DNA of 12,744 nucleotides from Dentipellis sp. KUC8613 (lineage: Eukaryota; Basidiomycota; Agaricomycetes; Russulales; Hericiaceae): contig NSJX01000078.1 in the NCBI GenBank assembly GCA_002286715.1, forward strand, positions 43,076 through 55,819. The letters run 5' to 3'. The notes under the pieces were generated by a model that worked only from the letters and a program-made list of their open reading frames with translations, did not search any database and was not told the origin of the DNA. The translations under genes were made by a program, and so were the position numbers. Below are positions 1 to 8,904 of this stretch, in pieces; the first letter of the stretch is position 1; each line of letters begins with the position of its first letter.

Positions 1-106
1 CAGCAAAATCCAGTAAAATTAAATAGAGTCAGACAAAAACATACCATAGAAGATAAGATCAAATAAAATTGGGTAACATGTAGACAAACCAAATCATGTC
101 AAAATA
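1..106. other. AT-rich sequence with no recognisable feature
   Basis: AT-rich, with short oligo-A runs and no long open frame. I see no convincing match to the outer part of the subterminal arms that start after the MITE, so this may be flanking DNA or a part of arm 1 too diverged to recognise by eye. Confidence 0.5.
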
Positions 107-275
107 GTTGGAAGTGGCATGCAGCAGGTTCTGATTTAGCCAGGGGTGATATTTCATCTTAGTTCATTACTACTTGGGTTTATGATAAAATTAAGACTTC
201 ATTAGTATTTACCAAGATGAAATACCCCCCTGGCTGAATCAGATCCTGCCGCACATGTGACAGCCCACTCCCAAC
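107..275. mobile_element. 169-bp palindromic MITE with TA target duplication
   Basis: The element is almost entirely an inverted repeat. The left end reads GTTGGAAGTGG and the right end, reverse-complemented, reads GTTGGGAGTGGG. Both then share GCAGGWTCTGATTYAGCC, an oligo-G run and TATTTCATCTT, leaving a centre of roughly 50 bp. The left arm lacks about 10 bp present in the right arm. TA dinucleotides at 105-106 and 276-277 fit a two-base target duplication, as produced by Tc1/mariner-like transposases among others. There is no coding capacity, so it would need a transposase from elsewhere. Its termini resemble the 45-bp inverted repeats at 5315-5359 and 9309-9353. Exact ends are uncertain by a few bases. 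Confidence 0.8.
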
Positions 276-280
276 TAGTT

Positions 281-1114
281 CGGCATACATACAAATCAAT
301 AGTATATCTACCATACAAAAAAATGTCGCAATTTTTGAATCACTGCATCACTCAGAAAACTGAAGTCGCGCCACGCTAGAGATGGTCATTTTGAAAGTTA
401 TGACTCTAGAGATGCTAAGCTCAAATGCAAGCTCCCCCAAATAATTCAGCTGGCAGATTCACTAGGTATAAGAAGTCTGTAATTTTCTAGTAATTCTAAC
501 AAATTTATTCAGATCTTGGAAAGCCTTTCTTTGTGCAACCACTGCTTCATGGCACCCTGTGCGGGAATTGCCGAGAGCGGTCATGGAGCTGGATTTTCAC
601 CAAGTCAGCTCACTGAGCCTCACTCGCGAATTTGACTTCCGGATTACGTGTGCTCTGACACCCTCCACACTCTACCATCGCCACCCTGTCCCTACCGACA
701 CCGCTTAGTGCCATGGCCTCCGCATTTTGCACCCCCATCACGCCGCTGCCATTCCACGCCTGCATGCCATCGTTTTGCGCCCACATGCCTTTATTTCACG
801 CTTGTGTGCCCCTCCGCTGCCCTCGCACGCTCACACCAGCTATGTATGTCCACGTGCCGCCCCTCAGCCGTCATCCCATGCGCACTACCGTTTCGTGCCC
901 GTTTCGCGCCCACACGCCGCCAACTCGTGCTCGTGTACCCGTTCCACCCTCTCCTGCACCCGCGCTACCCTCTTCCGTGCCTTCGCCACGCCCCCACTGG
1001 CCACGCGTGTTTGTACCCGGCACCGTGCGGCTGCACATCACGGGCTCACTCGGTGCAATCAGCGCAGATCGGACGGGGAGCAGATGAGATATGAGCAGGG
1101 CTCCAACAGGTACG
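281..1114 (+). repeat. Subterminal arm 1 (terminus to GC-rich orientation)
   Basis: This is a diverged copy of the module also seen as arms 2, 3 and 4. Anchors shared with arm 4 include TAGTATAT (about 300), GAAGTCGCG (about 363), TTTATT (504-509) and the core GCGGGAATTGCCG (561-573). After the core the sequence turns C-rich (640-1060). A second short match to arm 2, around GGACGGG and GCAGGG (1065-1100), ends at AGGTACG (1108-1114), where the long minisatellite begins. The outermost part of the module, with the CTGATTCAT hairpin, is missing: similarity stops at the MITE. Arm 1 is the most diverged of the four. Confidence 0.7.
504..509 (-). terminator. AATAAA polyadenylation-like signal in arm 1 (minus strand)
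   Basis: TTTATT on the plus strand is AATAAA on the minus strand. It lies 51 bases from the GCGGGAATTGCCG core, close to the spacing in the other three arms. A role as a poly(A) signal for transcripts leaving the G-rich strand is inference. Confidence 0.3.
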
Positions 1115-2029
1115 CACCATACGTTTTCGATTTCTCCCTATGAACTGACGTCCTTCCGCCAGCCTTTTTCGCGCTCATTATGCACCTTCTCGTGTGCCTC
1201 GCCACCTCGCCCCTGCCTCATCCACCTGCCTGCCTCCGCCATTGCACCCCGTCTCTGCCATCGCGCTCAAGCACTGCTGTCTGGCACCTCAACGCCGCCG
1301 TTGCGCCCCACCTCTGTCCTTTCGAGCCCCGATCCCACCATTGCATTGCCGCGGCAATGTCTGGCACCCCTTTCAACCCTTTGGCACATTCTTCTCGCAC
1401 CTCGCGCTCCATGGCCCCGCCGCGCCATAGCCAGGGGCCCTGCGTCACCCTTGCACGCCCTCGTGACGGCGCCTCACGCCCCGCCAACGTCACACGCGAC
1501 GGCGCCTCGCCGTCTTGCATCCCACCGCGCTGTCTTGCGCCCGCCACATGCTGCCACCCCGCCATCATGCACCACAGCGCTGCCATTCCATAGGCAGGGG
1601 CCCGGCGCCGCCATCTCAGCCGCCGTTGTCAGTGCCGCTGCCACCCACCCTGGGCCACCATCACGCCCCCTTTGCGACGCTGTCACGCGCTGTGGTCACA
1701 TGCCATTGTGCTGTCGCACCCCTCCTCACTGCCGTCGTTCGCCTTCGCGACGACGTTCCGCGCCATCGCACCTTCGTCACGCCACCTTCGCGACACCATC
1801 ACGCGCCTTTGCGTACCGTCGTCGCCCGCCCTCTCGCAATGAGGTGCCATCTAGCGCCCTCGCAACGCCCCCAATGCCCTAGTGACACCCTCTGGCGCCC
1901 TATCGACAACCCCTCGCGTCCTAGCGACGCCCCCCCCCCCCCATGTCCTAGCGATGCTCCCTTTTGCCCTAGCAAAACGGCCTTGCATTCCTGTGAAGCC
2001 ACCCCCCCGTTCCGACGGTGACCCACACC
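640..2029 (+). repeat. C-rich degenerate minisatellite block 1
   Basis: The plus strand is strongly C-rich and G-poor, dominated by words such as GCGCCC, CCACGC, GCCGCC and CACGCC, with no stable long unit. The part up to 1114 lies inside arm 1. Between about 1877 and 1975 a loose 21-28-bp unit beginning CCTAGYGA is visible, and a 13-C run lies at 1930-1942. Long stop-free frames on both strands give Pro/Arg/Ala/His/Cys-rich low-complexity peptides with no recognisable domain, so I call no gene. Confidence 0.75.
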
Positions 2030-2164
2030 ACTTCAATACATCGCACACACGCTCGTCTGCTCAACCAGGAAGGGAAGACCGGAGGTAGGATAATGAGGGA
2101 CAGCAGCAGTGGTTTTCAGGTGCGTCGTTATGTCCCTGAGGATGTCATAGAAGTACTGACCGCG
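2030..2164. other. Non-repetitive island inside the C-rich block; possible captured gene fragment
   Basis: About 135 bases of mixed composition interrupt the minisatellite. The plus strand can read a peptide containing VRRYVPEDVIEVL (2118-2156), preceded by TTTTCAG as at a 3' splice site. That short peptide loosely resembles the first strand and helix of GNAT acetyltransferases. The minus strand is also open and reads a less repetitive peptide (QYFYDILRDITTHL) ending at a stop at 2033-2035. Neither is long enough to identify. An exon fragment captured by the repeat is one explanation, chance the other. Confidence 0.25.
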
Positions 2165-2186
2165 CGAGCCCGGGATCCCGGGCTCG
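2165..2186. repeat. 22-bp perfect palindrome
   Basis: The centre is GAGCCCGGGATCCCGGGCTC with one further C/G pair outside. There is no spacer, so it could extrude only as a cruciform with a tight loop. It marks the boundary between the non-repetitive island and the next C-rich block. Confidence 0.9.
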
Positions 2187-2871
2187 TGCCCACCTGTGCC
2201 CACTCACACCCATCGCCCATCGCACGCGTCCCGCTCGTCGCACGTCTCGTCTATCGCGTTCTGCGCACGCCCCCACCGTCTTCCGCCCCCACACCACCCT
2301 CTCGATGCTTCACGCCGCCATCTTCCGCCCCATGCTGCCGTCTGTGTGCCCTGCTGCGCCCCTGCCCTCGGGCCCCGCTGTGCCGTCCGCGCCCCACACT
2401 GCCGTCTTCAAGCCCTGCTGGGTCATCTGCACGCCATGTTGCGCATGCTCAAAGCCCCACTGGGCTGTCTGTGCGCCCTGCCGAGCCCTCTTGATGCCCC
2501 GCTGGGCTGTCTTTGCGCCCAGCTAGGCCGTCTGCACTCCATCACGCCATCCTCGGTCCCCGCTGTGCCGTCCGCACCCCACGCCGCCATCTTCGGGCCC
2601 CATGGGGCCGTCTGTGCGCTTTGCCGCGCATTCTTTGGGCCCCATGGGCTGTCTTGCGAGCGCACTGCCATCTGCGCGCCCTGTCGTGCCCGTGCCGCCA
2701 TCTTCGGGCCCCATGGGGCTGTCTTGCGCGCCCCGCTGCTGTCTGTGTGCCCCATGACGCTGTCTGTTCGCCGCCCCGCACCGTCTGCGCCCCACACCGC
2801 CGCGCCCCTCCCACCATTGTCGCACTCATTTTGCGCCTGCCTCGCGCACCCTCGCACGCCCCAGCGGCGTC
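2187..2871 (+). repeat. C-rich minisatellite block 2 with GGCCCCATGGGGCC units
   Basis: Degenerate repeats follow the pattern TTCGGGCCCCATGGGGCYGT separated by GCGCCCCGC-type words. The clearest copies are near 2591-2612, 2634-2653 and 2702-2723. The 14-bp palindrome at 2596-2609 is the best-preserved core. The reverse complement of the same unit appears in the G-rich block (near 7788-7808, 7905-7930 and 8036-8062), which ties the two blocks together as inverted partners. Open frames here are low-complexity and are not called as genes. Confidence 0.75.
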
Positions 2872-3245
2872 ATGGGCATGCAACTACAAGACAACACACA
2901 TGTGGGCAAGATGGTGCACGCATATGCGGTTGCAAAACGGCTGGCACGTGCAAGATGGAGCGCGCTGGTGCTGGCGTATGACCGTGGGCATGCGAGGCAT
3001 GAGACCACGGGCGCACGTATGCGAGGAGGCAGGCCCGGTAGCATGAGGGCTGCTGGCCCAAAAGCACAAATGACGGCGGGACGCGACACGAGTGCGTGGA
3101 CACAACATTGTGCAACACCGCGCGTAGGGGCGTGTGGACGACGTGCGCACATGAGAGGGCACTGGTGGGGCCACAGGGAGGGCGCGTGGACGGTGTTAAG
3201 GTGTAGTGGGCAGGAGCAAGCATGCGCAACCCAGTGCATCACGAC
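2872..3245 (-). repeat. Segment of opposite strand skew inside the C-rich arm
   Basis: For about 370 bases the plus strand switches to G/A-rich words (GTGGGCAAGATGG, GGGCATGCGAGG, GGAGGGCGCGTGG) and then returns abruptly to C-rich at about 3245. This looks like a locally inverted piece of the same kind of minisatellite. Boundaries are judged by eye from base composition. Confidence 0.55.
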
Positions 3246-5210
3246 CATCTTCTCGCCCTATGCCGCCATCTTCGCTCTCCGCTGCCCCGTCTTCATGTCC
3301 CATAGGACGGTTTTGCGCCCATGTGTCCCCGTTATGCGCATGCATCACCATCTCATGCCTGACCGCCGCACCATGGGCCGTCTCACACCCACTCTACCCC
3401 CTCGCATACCGTCCAACCATCTCGCGGTGCTGCCACTTCGTGCCCTGACAGCACTTTTTTGCGCCACCGCGCCTCCGCTCCCCTATTGCGCCTTCACCAC
3501 GCACCCCACACCGCCGTCATGCACCCCTCGGCGCTGTCTCGCGCCCCCCGTCGTGCCCCCATGCCCCTCTGCTCCGCCGTCATGCGTCCCAGTGATGCCA
3601 TCGCGCCCTAGCGGCCCCTTTGCCCTCGTTCTACCACCAGGGGCCCTCGCTCGCCGCTCTACCCGCCATTTCGTGTTGTGGGGGCCCTACGGCGCGGGCG
3701 GCACACCCTCTTGCCACCCCACCCGCTGTATTGCTGCTCGCACGCCTCGTCATTGCACCGCACATCCTAGCAATGGCGCAGGCGGCGCGCCACCCCACCC
3801 ACCTCTGCCAGTCGATTTGTGCTGCATGGGCCCTAGCAATGGTGCGGGCAGCATGCCCACTCGCCGCCCCACTCGCCATATTGCCGCTTGCGCACCGCAT
3901 CGCTGCACCGCACACCTTAGCATCGGCATAGGCTGTGTTGGCACTGTGTCGCTGCACTGGCAGGGGCCCTAGCAATGGTGCAGGCAGCGCGCCCTGTAGC
4001 CGCCCCACACGCCGTCTCGCCAGCTGCGCACCATGTCACTGCGCTGCACCGTTGCATCGTGCTGCACTCTCATGCCCTGCCATCTATGCCCTCTCGGCGC
4101 CTCCCACATGTTCGCGCCGCCCCGTAACCACACCATGCGCCATCGCTGCACTCTACGCGCCTTACCAACGGCGAACAACGCGCGCGCCATACCCTCCTGG
4201 TGCCTCAAACATCTTTGCGCCGCCTCTGACTCACCCCGTGCACTCTTGCTGCATCCTGCGCTTGAGCAACAGCGCAGGATGCGTGCTTCACGCGCACACG
4301 TGCTCGATTTCCGCCCGTACACGGCCATTTCGTGCCCCCTTGCCCGCGCCGCCCTTTCTTGCCCCTCTGCCGCCCTCTTCCGCCCCTCCATCGCCCTCTG
4401 CCACCCCTCTGCCACCCTCTCCTGCCCTGTAATTGGCCCGTGTGCCATCGCTGTGCTATAGCAACGGCGCAGGACGCACGTTTCACGCTGCCTGACGTCC
4501 CCGCGCTGCCACTTGATGCCTGTGCGCCCCTGTTTTGCACTCTTGCGCCCAGCCCGTCCTCTCCCTCACCACCACTGCCCCGCCCTCGTGTGGCCGCGCA
4601 CCACCCGCACGCTGCCGCTTGACGCACCCGCGCCAGCTCTTGATGCCCACGCGGAGCTCCTCGCCGGTCACCGCCATGCTCCCTTGCTCTGCCGCCATGC
4701 ATCGTCACTCCACCGCCACGCGCTCCGTGCGGCCGTCGCGCGTATCGCCGCCCCTCTTGAACCCCTTCGCAACCCCCTTGCGACCTCCTTGTGCTGCGCC
4801 GTGTCGCATCACTGTGCTCTGGTGCCGCACCACGCCGTCTGGACCCTGCCACGCTACGTGCGCCCTCTCGTGCCTAATGGTGCCACGCCGCGCTGTCTGG
4901 ATCTCCGTCGCGTCCTCTGGCGCACTGTGGCACACCCTCGCCGCGCTCTGGCTCCCTGTGGTGCCATTTTGCAACCTGCCACGCCCTCGCAACCCCCTCA
5001 CAACCCTCCCGCGCCACACCGTTTCGCGCCCCATCGTGCCACGTTGCGCACCGTGGTGTTGTGTTGTGCCCCACGCCGTCTGGACTGCTGCCTCACATCC
5101 TGTCGCGCCCTTTCACACGCCGTCGTGCACAATTGCGCCGTGTCGCATGGTCTTGCACCCTGTAATGCCTTCTCGGCTCCCGCACTGCCATCTGCTGCTC
5201 TGTCTATAGT
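3246..5210 (+). repeat. C-rich degenerate minisatellite block 3
   Basis: C-rich, G-poor plus strand with changing local units. Words such as CCTAGCAATGG, GCGCCGCCC, CACGCCGTCTGGA and GTGCCACGC recur. The last part (about 4800-5160) uses a unit around TGTGGTGCCACGCCGTCTGG. Stop-free frames in several phases translate to Pro/Cys/His/Arg-rich peptides without domains. I see no gene, RNA or regulatory feature that can be supported here. Confidence 0.75.
3681..4030 (+). repeat. About 140-bp degenerate tandem repeat
   Basis: The landmark GGGCCCTA, usually followed by GCAATGGTGCRGGCAGC, recurs at about 3682, 3829 and 3965, giving spacings near 136-148 bases. An extra partial copy (CCTAGCAATGGCGCAGGCGG) lies at 3766. 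Segments between landmarks also match, for example CGCCGCCCCACTCGCC against CCGCCCCACACGCC. Confidence 0.6.
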
Positions 5211-5308
5211 TTTAAAGTGCCAATGCTGACATTGAGTAGGCATTGTCTGTCACAGATGCCTTGCATGAGCTCCAATATATGTGGATCTGTTATGCTTGTG
5301 CATAGTAT

Positions 5309-5439
5309 TTTTTTAACTAGTGAGGAGTGGGCCGGCAAGCGGCAGGTTCTGATTCATCTTTGAAGGTGCATATGTCTTGATTTCAAATTGTTACATAATT
5401 TCATATATTTAGTCATCATCTAATTCTTTGTATGATTTT
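5309..5439. mobile_element. 131-bp insertion carrying one 45-bp terminal repeat
   Basis: Compared with the other half of the loop, where CATGGTAT runs directly into GTATAATC, this stretch is extra. It begins with a T run, contains the full 45-bp terminal repeat at 5315-5359, then about 80 bases of AT-rich DNA. No opposite terminal repeat is present inside it. It may be a truncated MITE-like copy or the left end of the 4-kb TIR-bounded segment. Boundaries are approximate. Confidence 0.4.
5315..5359 (+). repeat. 45-bp terminal inverted repeat, left copy
   Basis: It is identical over 45 bases to the reverse complement of 9309-9353. It contains GTGAGGAGTGGGCCGGC, then GCGGCAGG and TTCTGATTCATCT. 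A TA dinucleotide at 5318-5319 precedes the GTGAGG end, matching the TA and GTTGGGAGTGGG arrangement of the 107-275 MITE. The perfect identity contrasts with the diverged arms around it and suggests a younger event. Confidence 0.85.
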
Positions 5440-6580
5440 GCATAATCTTCTGTTCTTTGCATGATGTATATATTCCAGTTATTCAACTTACCTTCATCAG
5501 ACCATTTATCCTTAGTGCCTCCCTACAGTTTTCACACTATAGAAATTATCAGGCATGTGTGTTGTCTCTACAAGTCCCAAAGCTATTGAAACATTGTTGG
5601 CTCCAATTACAGGAGCACTTGCATTGGCATTCAAGACAATGGAATAACAATGAAATAGATTATATTTATGAAACTGATGCACCACACTAAAATACAAAAA
5701 TGATAAAACAATAACCAGCCCTCACCCTACAAGGTATCCCACAGAATTTTCAGTACTTGGATATTGAACAGAAGATTATACATACCATGCACAAGCATAA
5801 TAACAGATCCACATGCATTGGAACTCATGAGGCCTGCCTGCTATGACAGACAATAGCCACCACTAAATGTCAACATTGAAAAAGCTGCAATATAAAAGTA
5901 CAGACGGGGCCGGCGCGCAAAACGGTCGCGCGTGAGCATGAAACTGGGGTGAACGGGTGCAAAATAGGGCCGCACGGACACAAAAGGGTGCACACAAGCG
6001 CGAAGTGGCCATGCTGTGGTGGTGCGGCGATATGGGGTGGTGTGAGGACAGCGGAGGGCATGCGAGAAGCCAGACAATGAGGCGCGACGGGGCGGCAATG
6101 GGGTGACGGGGCGAGACGGGCACGAGGGGCGAGACAGCGTGCATGCGCGACAGCAGCTTCAGACGGCCGCGATGAAGGGGCGGCACGAGAAATGTGAGGG
6201 TCTGATGCCGTGACGCCATGATACGGAAGGTGGCGCACCGCAGGGGGCAAGAGGGCGCGGCGGGCAGGAGGCCATGGCGGGAGGGCGGGTGGCAGCGCGA
6301 CCATATGCGAGGGAGGGCGCGTGATGGCACGTGACAGGATGCGAGGCAGGAGGGTGCGTGACGGCAGCATGACGGCGAGTGGCGGCGCGACGGCGGGTGC
6401 TGGGGAGCGGGAGGGTGGCGAGCGAGCGGCGAGAAGGAGGGAGAGCAGCGGCGTCGCTAGGGCGCAAGACGGCGTCGGCGAGACGGCGCAGCAGGAAGCA
6501 AAATGGCGCGGCAGGGCGTGAGACGGCATGACGCGTCGCTAGGGTTCACTAGGGTGCGAAGCGCCGTTGCAGGGGCGCAA

Positions 6581-7320
6581 AACGGCGCCGTTGGGGCGCA
6601 TGGTCGCAGCGCGGAGGGCGGCACGGCAAGACAAGCCACGGGACTGCACCCACGAAGGCGCGTGGCGGCGACGTGGAGGTGCATGACGGTGACGCGGGAG
6701 CGCGTGAGGGCAGCACGCGCACGATGCTGGCGCGGGGTCACGGGCCACAAAACAGCGCAGCCAGGGCGCGCGATGGTGACTTCGTGTGACGGCGACAAGG
6801 GCGTGCGTGGCGGCGGCGCGAGCGCGCGAGAGGCCGGCAAGCGCGGGCGAGGCAGCAGCATGAAGACGCGCGAGGGCAGCGCAGGGCAGCAGGTCACGTA
6901 ACGGCGCTGTTGGGGTGCGTGACTGCAGCACAATGGTGCATGATGGCACCGAGGAGGTGCGGGGCGTCAGCGCGAGGGCGGCGCTGCTGGAGTGTGTGAC
7001 AGCGGGGCGGAGGTGCATGGGGGCAGGACGGCGGCGCGTGAGAGCGACAAGGGGGCGCGTGACGGCAGCGACGGTGCAGCGCACGAAGACGGCACCACTG
7101 GAGCGCGTGGCGGCAATGTGGGCAGGTGTGGCGGCGGTGCGAGGGTGTGCGAGGGCGGGGAGGGGGCGCGGGGCGGCAGCGCGAAGATGCGCGAGAGTGG
7201 CACAAGGCCACAAACCACGGAACGGCGCCATTGGGGCGCGTGACTGCAGCACGAGGGCTTACGACGGCACCGAGGAAGCGCTGGGCAGCGCGAGGATGGC
7301 GCGGGGTCACCGTCCACGAA
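6581..7320 (+). repeat. About 320-bp higher-order repeat inside the G-rich block
   Basis: The landmark AACGGCGCYRTTGGGGYGC recurs at about 6581, 6900 and 7221, spaced 319 and 321 bases. The second and third copies continue in parallel: GTGACTGCAGCAC is 321 bases apart in both, and TGGCACCGAGGAGG matches CGGCACCGAGGAAG. The first copy is more diverged. Confidence 0.6.
7153..7173 (+). other. Canonical G-quadruplex motif
   Basis: Four G runs of 3, 4, 5 and 4 bases are separated by C, A and CGC. All loops are three bases or less, which satisfies the standard G3+N1-7 rule. Confidence 0.7.
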
Positions 7321-7689
7321 ACGGTGTGGCTGGGCCATATGATGGCGGGGCAGAGGAACGTGGGGTCGGGACGGGGGTGCCAGACGCATGACGGTGGCGT
7401 GGGGGTGCGTAGTGGCGCGTGACAGCGGTGCTTATGGGCATGGTGGTGCAAAGGGGCATGATGCCGGTGCGGAGGGGGTGATGGAGGTACAGGGTGGGCA
7501 ATGGCGGTACAGGGCATGTGGCGATGACGCGGGTGTGAGGCGGCAGTGCGAGGGTGCGTGACAACGCGCGAAGGTGCGTGATGGCGGGCCGCGAAGAAGG
7601 TGGGGCACACAGACGGCCTGGGGCATTGAGAGGGCGCGGCGGGGCGCGCAGACGGCGAGGCAGGGTGCAAGACAGCCCCATGATGCGCA

Positions 7690-7706
7690 GGGAGGGCGGG
7701 GCGGGG
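7690..7706 (+). other. Canonical G-quadruplex motif with single-base loops
   Basis: It reads GGGAGGGCGGGGCGGGG: four G runs with loops of one base each, a very favourable arrangement. It sits just upstream of a 19-bp tandem array. Confidence 0.75.
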
Positions 7707-7759
7707 CGCAGATGGCGCGGCGGGGCGCAGATGGCACAGCGGGGCGCAGATGGCGTGGC
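7703..7759 (+). repeat. Three 19-bp tandem units
   Basis: GGGGCGCAGATGGCGCGGC is repeated head to tail at 7703-7721, 7722-7740 and 7741-7759 with only a few substitutions. A fourth copy decays after GGGGC at 7760. This is the cleanest tandem array in the window. Confidence 0.85.
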
Positions 7760-8274
7760 GGGGCTCAAAGACGGGCGGGCGGGATGCAGACGGCCCCATG
7801 GGGCCCGTAGAACGCGGCAGGGCGTCAATACGGTGCGGGGCACCCCATGGTGCGCAAAGAGCGCACAGCGGGGCACGCAGACGGCGGGGTGGGGCGTTAA
7901 GGCGCCCTCACAGGGCCCAAAGACGGCGTGACGGGGCGTTGAGGCGGGGCGGGGCGGTGCACAGACGGCGTCGTTGGGCACGGAGACAGCGCGGCGGGCG
8001 AGGGGCAGCATATAGACGGGGACATTGGGTGCAAGACGGCCCCACAGGGCCCGAAGACGGCGAGGCGGGGTGTTGAAAGGACAAGGCGGGGCAGGCAGAT
8101 GGCAGCGTGGGGCGCAAGGCACGCGAAGAGCGCGTGGTGGGGCCAGAGACAGCCCCATGGTGCGCGAAGAGAGTGTGGTGGGTGTTGATGGCAAGCGAGG
8201 ACGAGCAAGGGTGCCGAGGGCGAATGACAACGGCGAGGGAAGAAGGAAAAGAAAAAGCAGAAAGAAGAGAAAAA

Positions 8275-8904
8275 AACTTACCTTTTCCCTGCCACTCCGC
8301 ATCTCCCGTCCATCGTTGTATCTTCGGGTGTTCGAGTGTGCGTGCGTATGTCCGTTTGTGCATATATGAGGGTGTGTGGTGAGCTGGCTGAAGGAGGGGG
8401 TTGTGGACTGGCTCAAGGAGGCGCGTCTTGGTGACGAAAACCAGTTTCGGCAATTCCCGCAGACAGCGTGCATGCTCTTGTTGATGGACTGGAGAGTTCT
8501 CTCAGAGTCCAATAAAATCTATAAACTCCTGAAAATTATATTGTATTTAAATCACAATTTCTGTGTCCCAGAAAATATGCGAAATTAATTCTTGCCACAT
8601 TGATTCCGGAATCCACAGATTTCGGAAATGGAGCCCTCTTCCGCAACGCGACTTCACATTTCCGAGAGATCACGATGTTTAAAAAATATGAGAAACTCAG
8701 TACACATTTAGAATGTATTGTTTTATGTACTCACCAAGTTTCAAGTAGATTGGCTTAGTATTAAAGCATGCAGAAATTGATCATGTTGAAAAGTGAACAG
8801 ATGTGGCTGAAAGTGTGGGAACTAACTTCCTGAAGTTGTCATTTTGAAGTCTGCGGATTCTGGTGGGCTCCCCCATTATTAGAACTGATTCATAGATGAA
8901 TCAG
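8275..8904 (-). repeat. Subterminal arm 2
   Basis: Read on the minus strand it runs from the terminal hairpin (8885-8904, CTGATTCAT-AG-ATGAATCAG) through TTCTAATAATGGGGG, CAGGAAGTTRGTTCCCAC and TTTCAGCCACAT, all shared with arms 3 and 4. It continues through GAAGTCGCG to the core GCGGGAATTGCCG (8448-8460 in reverse), a CA-rich stretch with ACATACGCACGC, and AGGTAAGTTTTT (8271-8283 in reverse) at the border of the GC-rich block. It is inverted relative to arms 1 and 4. The outer 100 bases are best conserved. Confidence 0.8.
8511..8516 (+). terminator. AATAAA polyadenylation-like signal in arm 2
   Basis: AATAAA lies 50 bases after the core, within a few bases of the spacing in the other arms. 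It would serve transcripts of the G-rich strand running toward the element end. Function is inference. Confidence 0.3.

Larger units (their letters stand above)
5211..5899. repeat. AT-rich loop between C-rich and G-rich arms, with internal inverted repeat
   Basis: The flanks of this loop are inverted copies of each other: 5211-5308 pairs with about 5783-5899. Shared words include ATTGTCTGTCA, TGTGGATCTGTTAT and GCTTGTGCATRGTAT. Identity is moderate, with several small indels. The match resumes at 5440-5456 (ATAATCTTCTGTTC) against about 5765-5780, so 5309-5439 looks like an insertion in one arm. The remaining 5457-5765 is AT-rich. Weak open frames exist on both strands there, including a minus-strand frame with PVIGANNVSIALGLVETT, but I do not recognise a gene. 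Confidence 0.65.
5900..8270 (-). repeat. G-rich degenerate minisatellite block (strand mirror of the C-rich arm)
   Basis: The plus strand is G-rich and C-poor, with words such as GCGTGACGGCRGC, GGGGCGCRAGACGG and GGCGCGGCGGGG. It mirrors the C-rich blocks on the opposite strand; units around GACGGCCCCATGGGGCCCG match block 2 (2187-2871) in reverse complement. The last part (about 7570-8210) is the best match. Long open frames on both strands are low-complexity Arg/Gly/Ala- or Pro/Cys/His-rich and are not called. The block ends with an A/G-rich stretch (8228-8277) at the border of arm 2. Confidence 0.75.

Noticed and set aside
1930..1942. Run of 13 C as a frameshift or assembly error
   Set aside because: No coding sequence depends on it; it is only a length-uncertain homopolymer in repeat DNA.
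640..5210. CRISPR array or telomeric repeat
   Set aside because: Units are degenerate with no fixed repeat/spacer pattern, and no TTAGGG-type array is present.
648..5229. Many overlapping open frames of 60-370 codons in the C-rich block
   Set aside because: They occur in several frames and on both strands, translate to Pro/Arg/Cys/His/Ala-rich low complexity, show no domain, and follow from stop-poor GC-rich repeats.
5863..8512. Long minus-strand frames of up to 401 codons in the G-rich block, one crossing into arm 2
   Set aside because: Same low-complexity composition as the mirror C-rich block, with overlapping frames on both strands. The arm 2 part is repeat DNA shared with the other arms.
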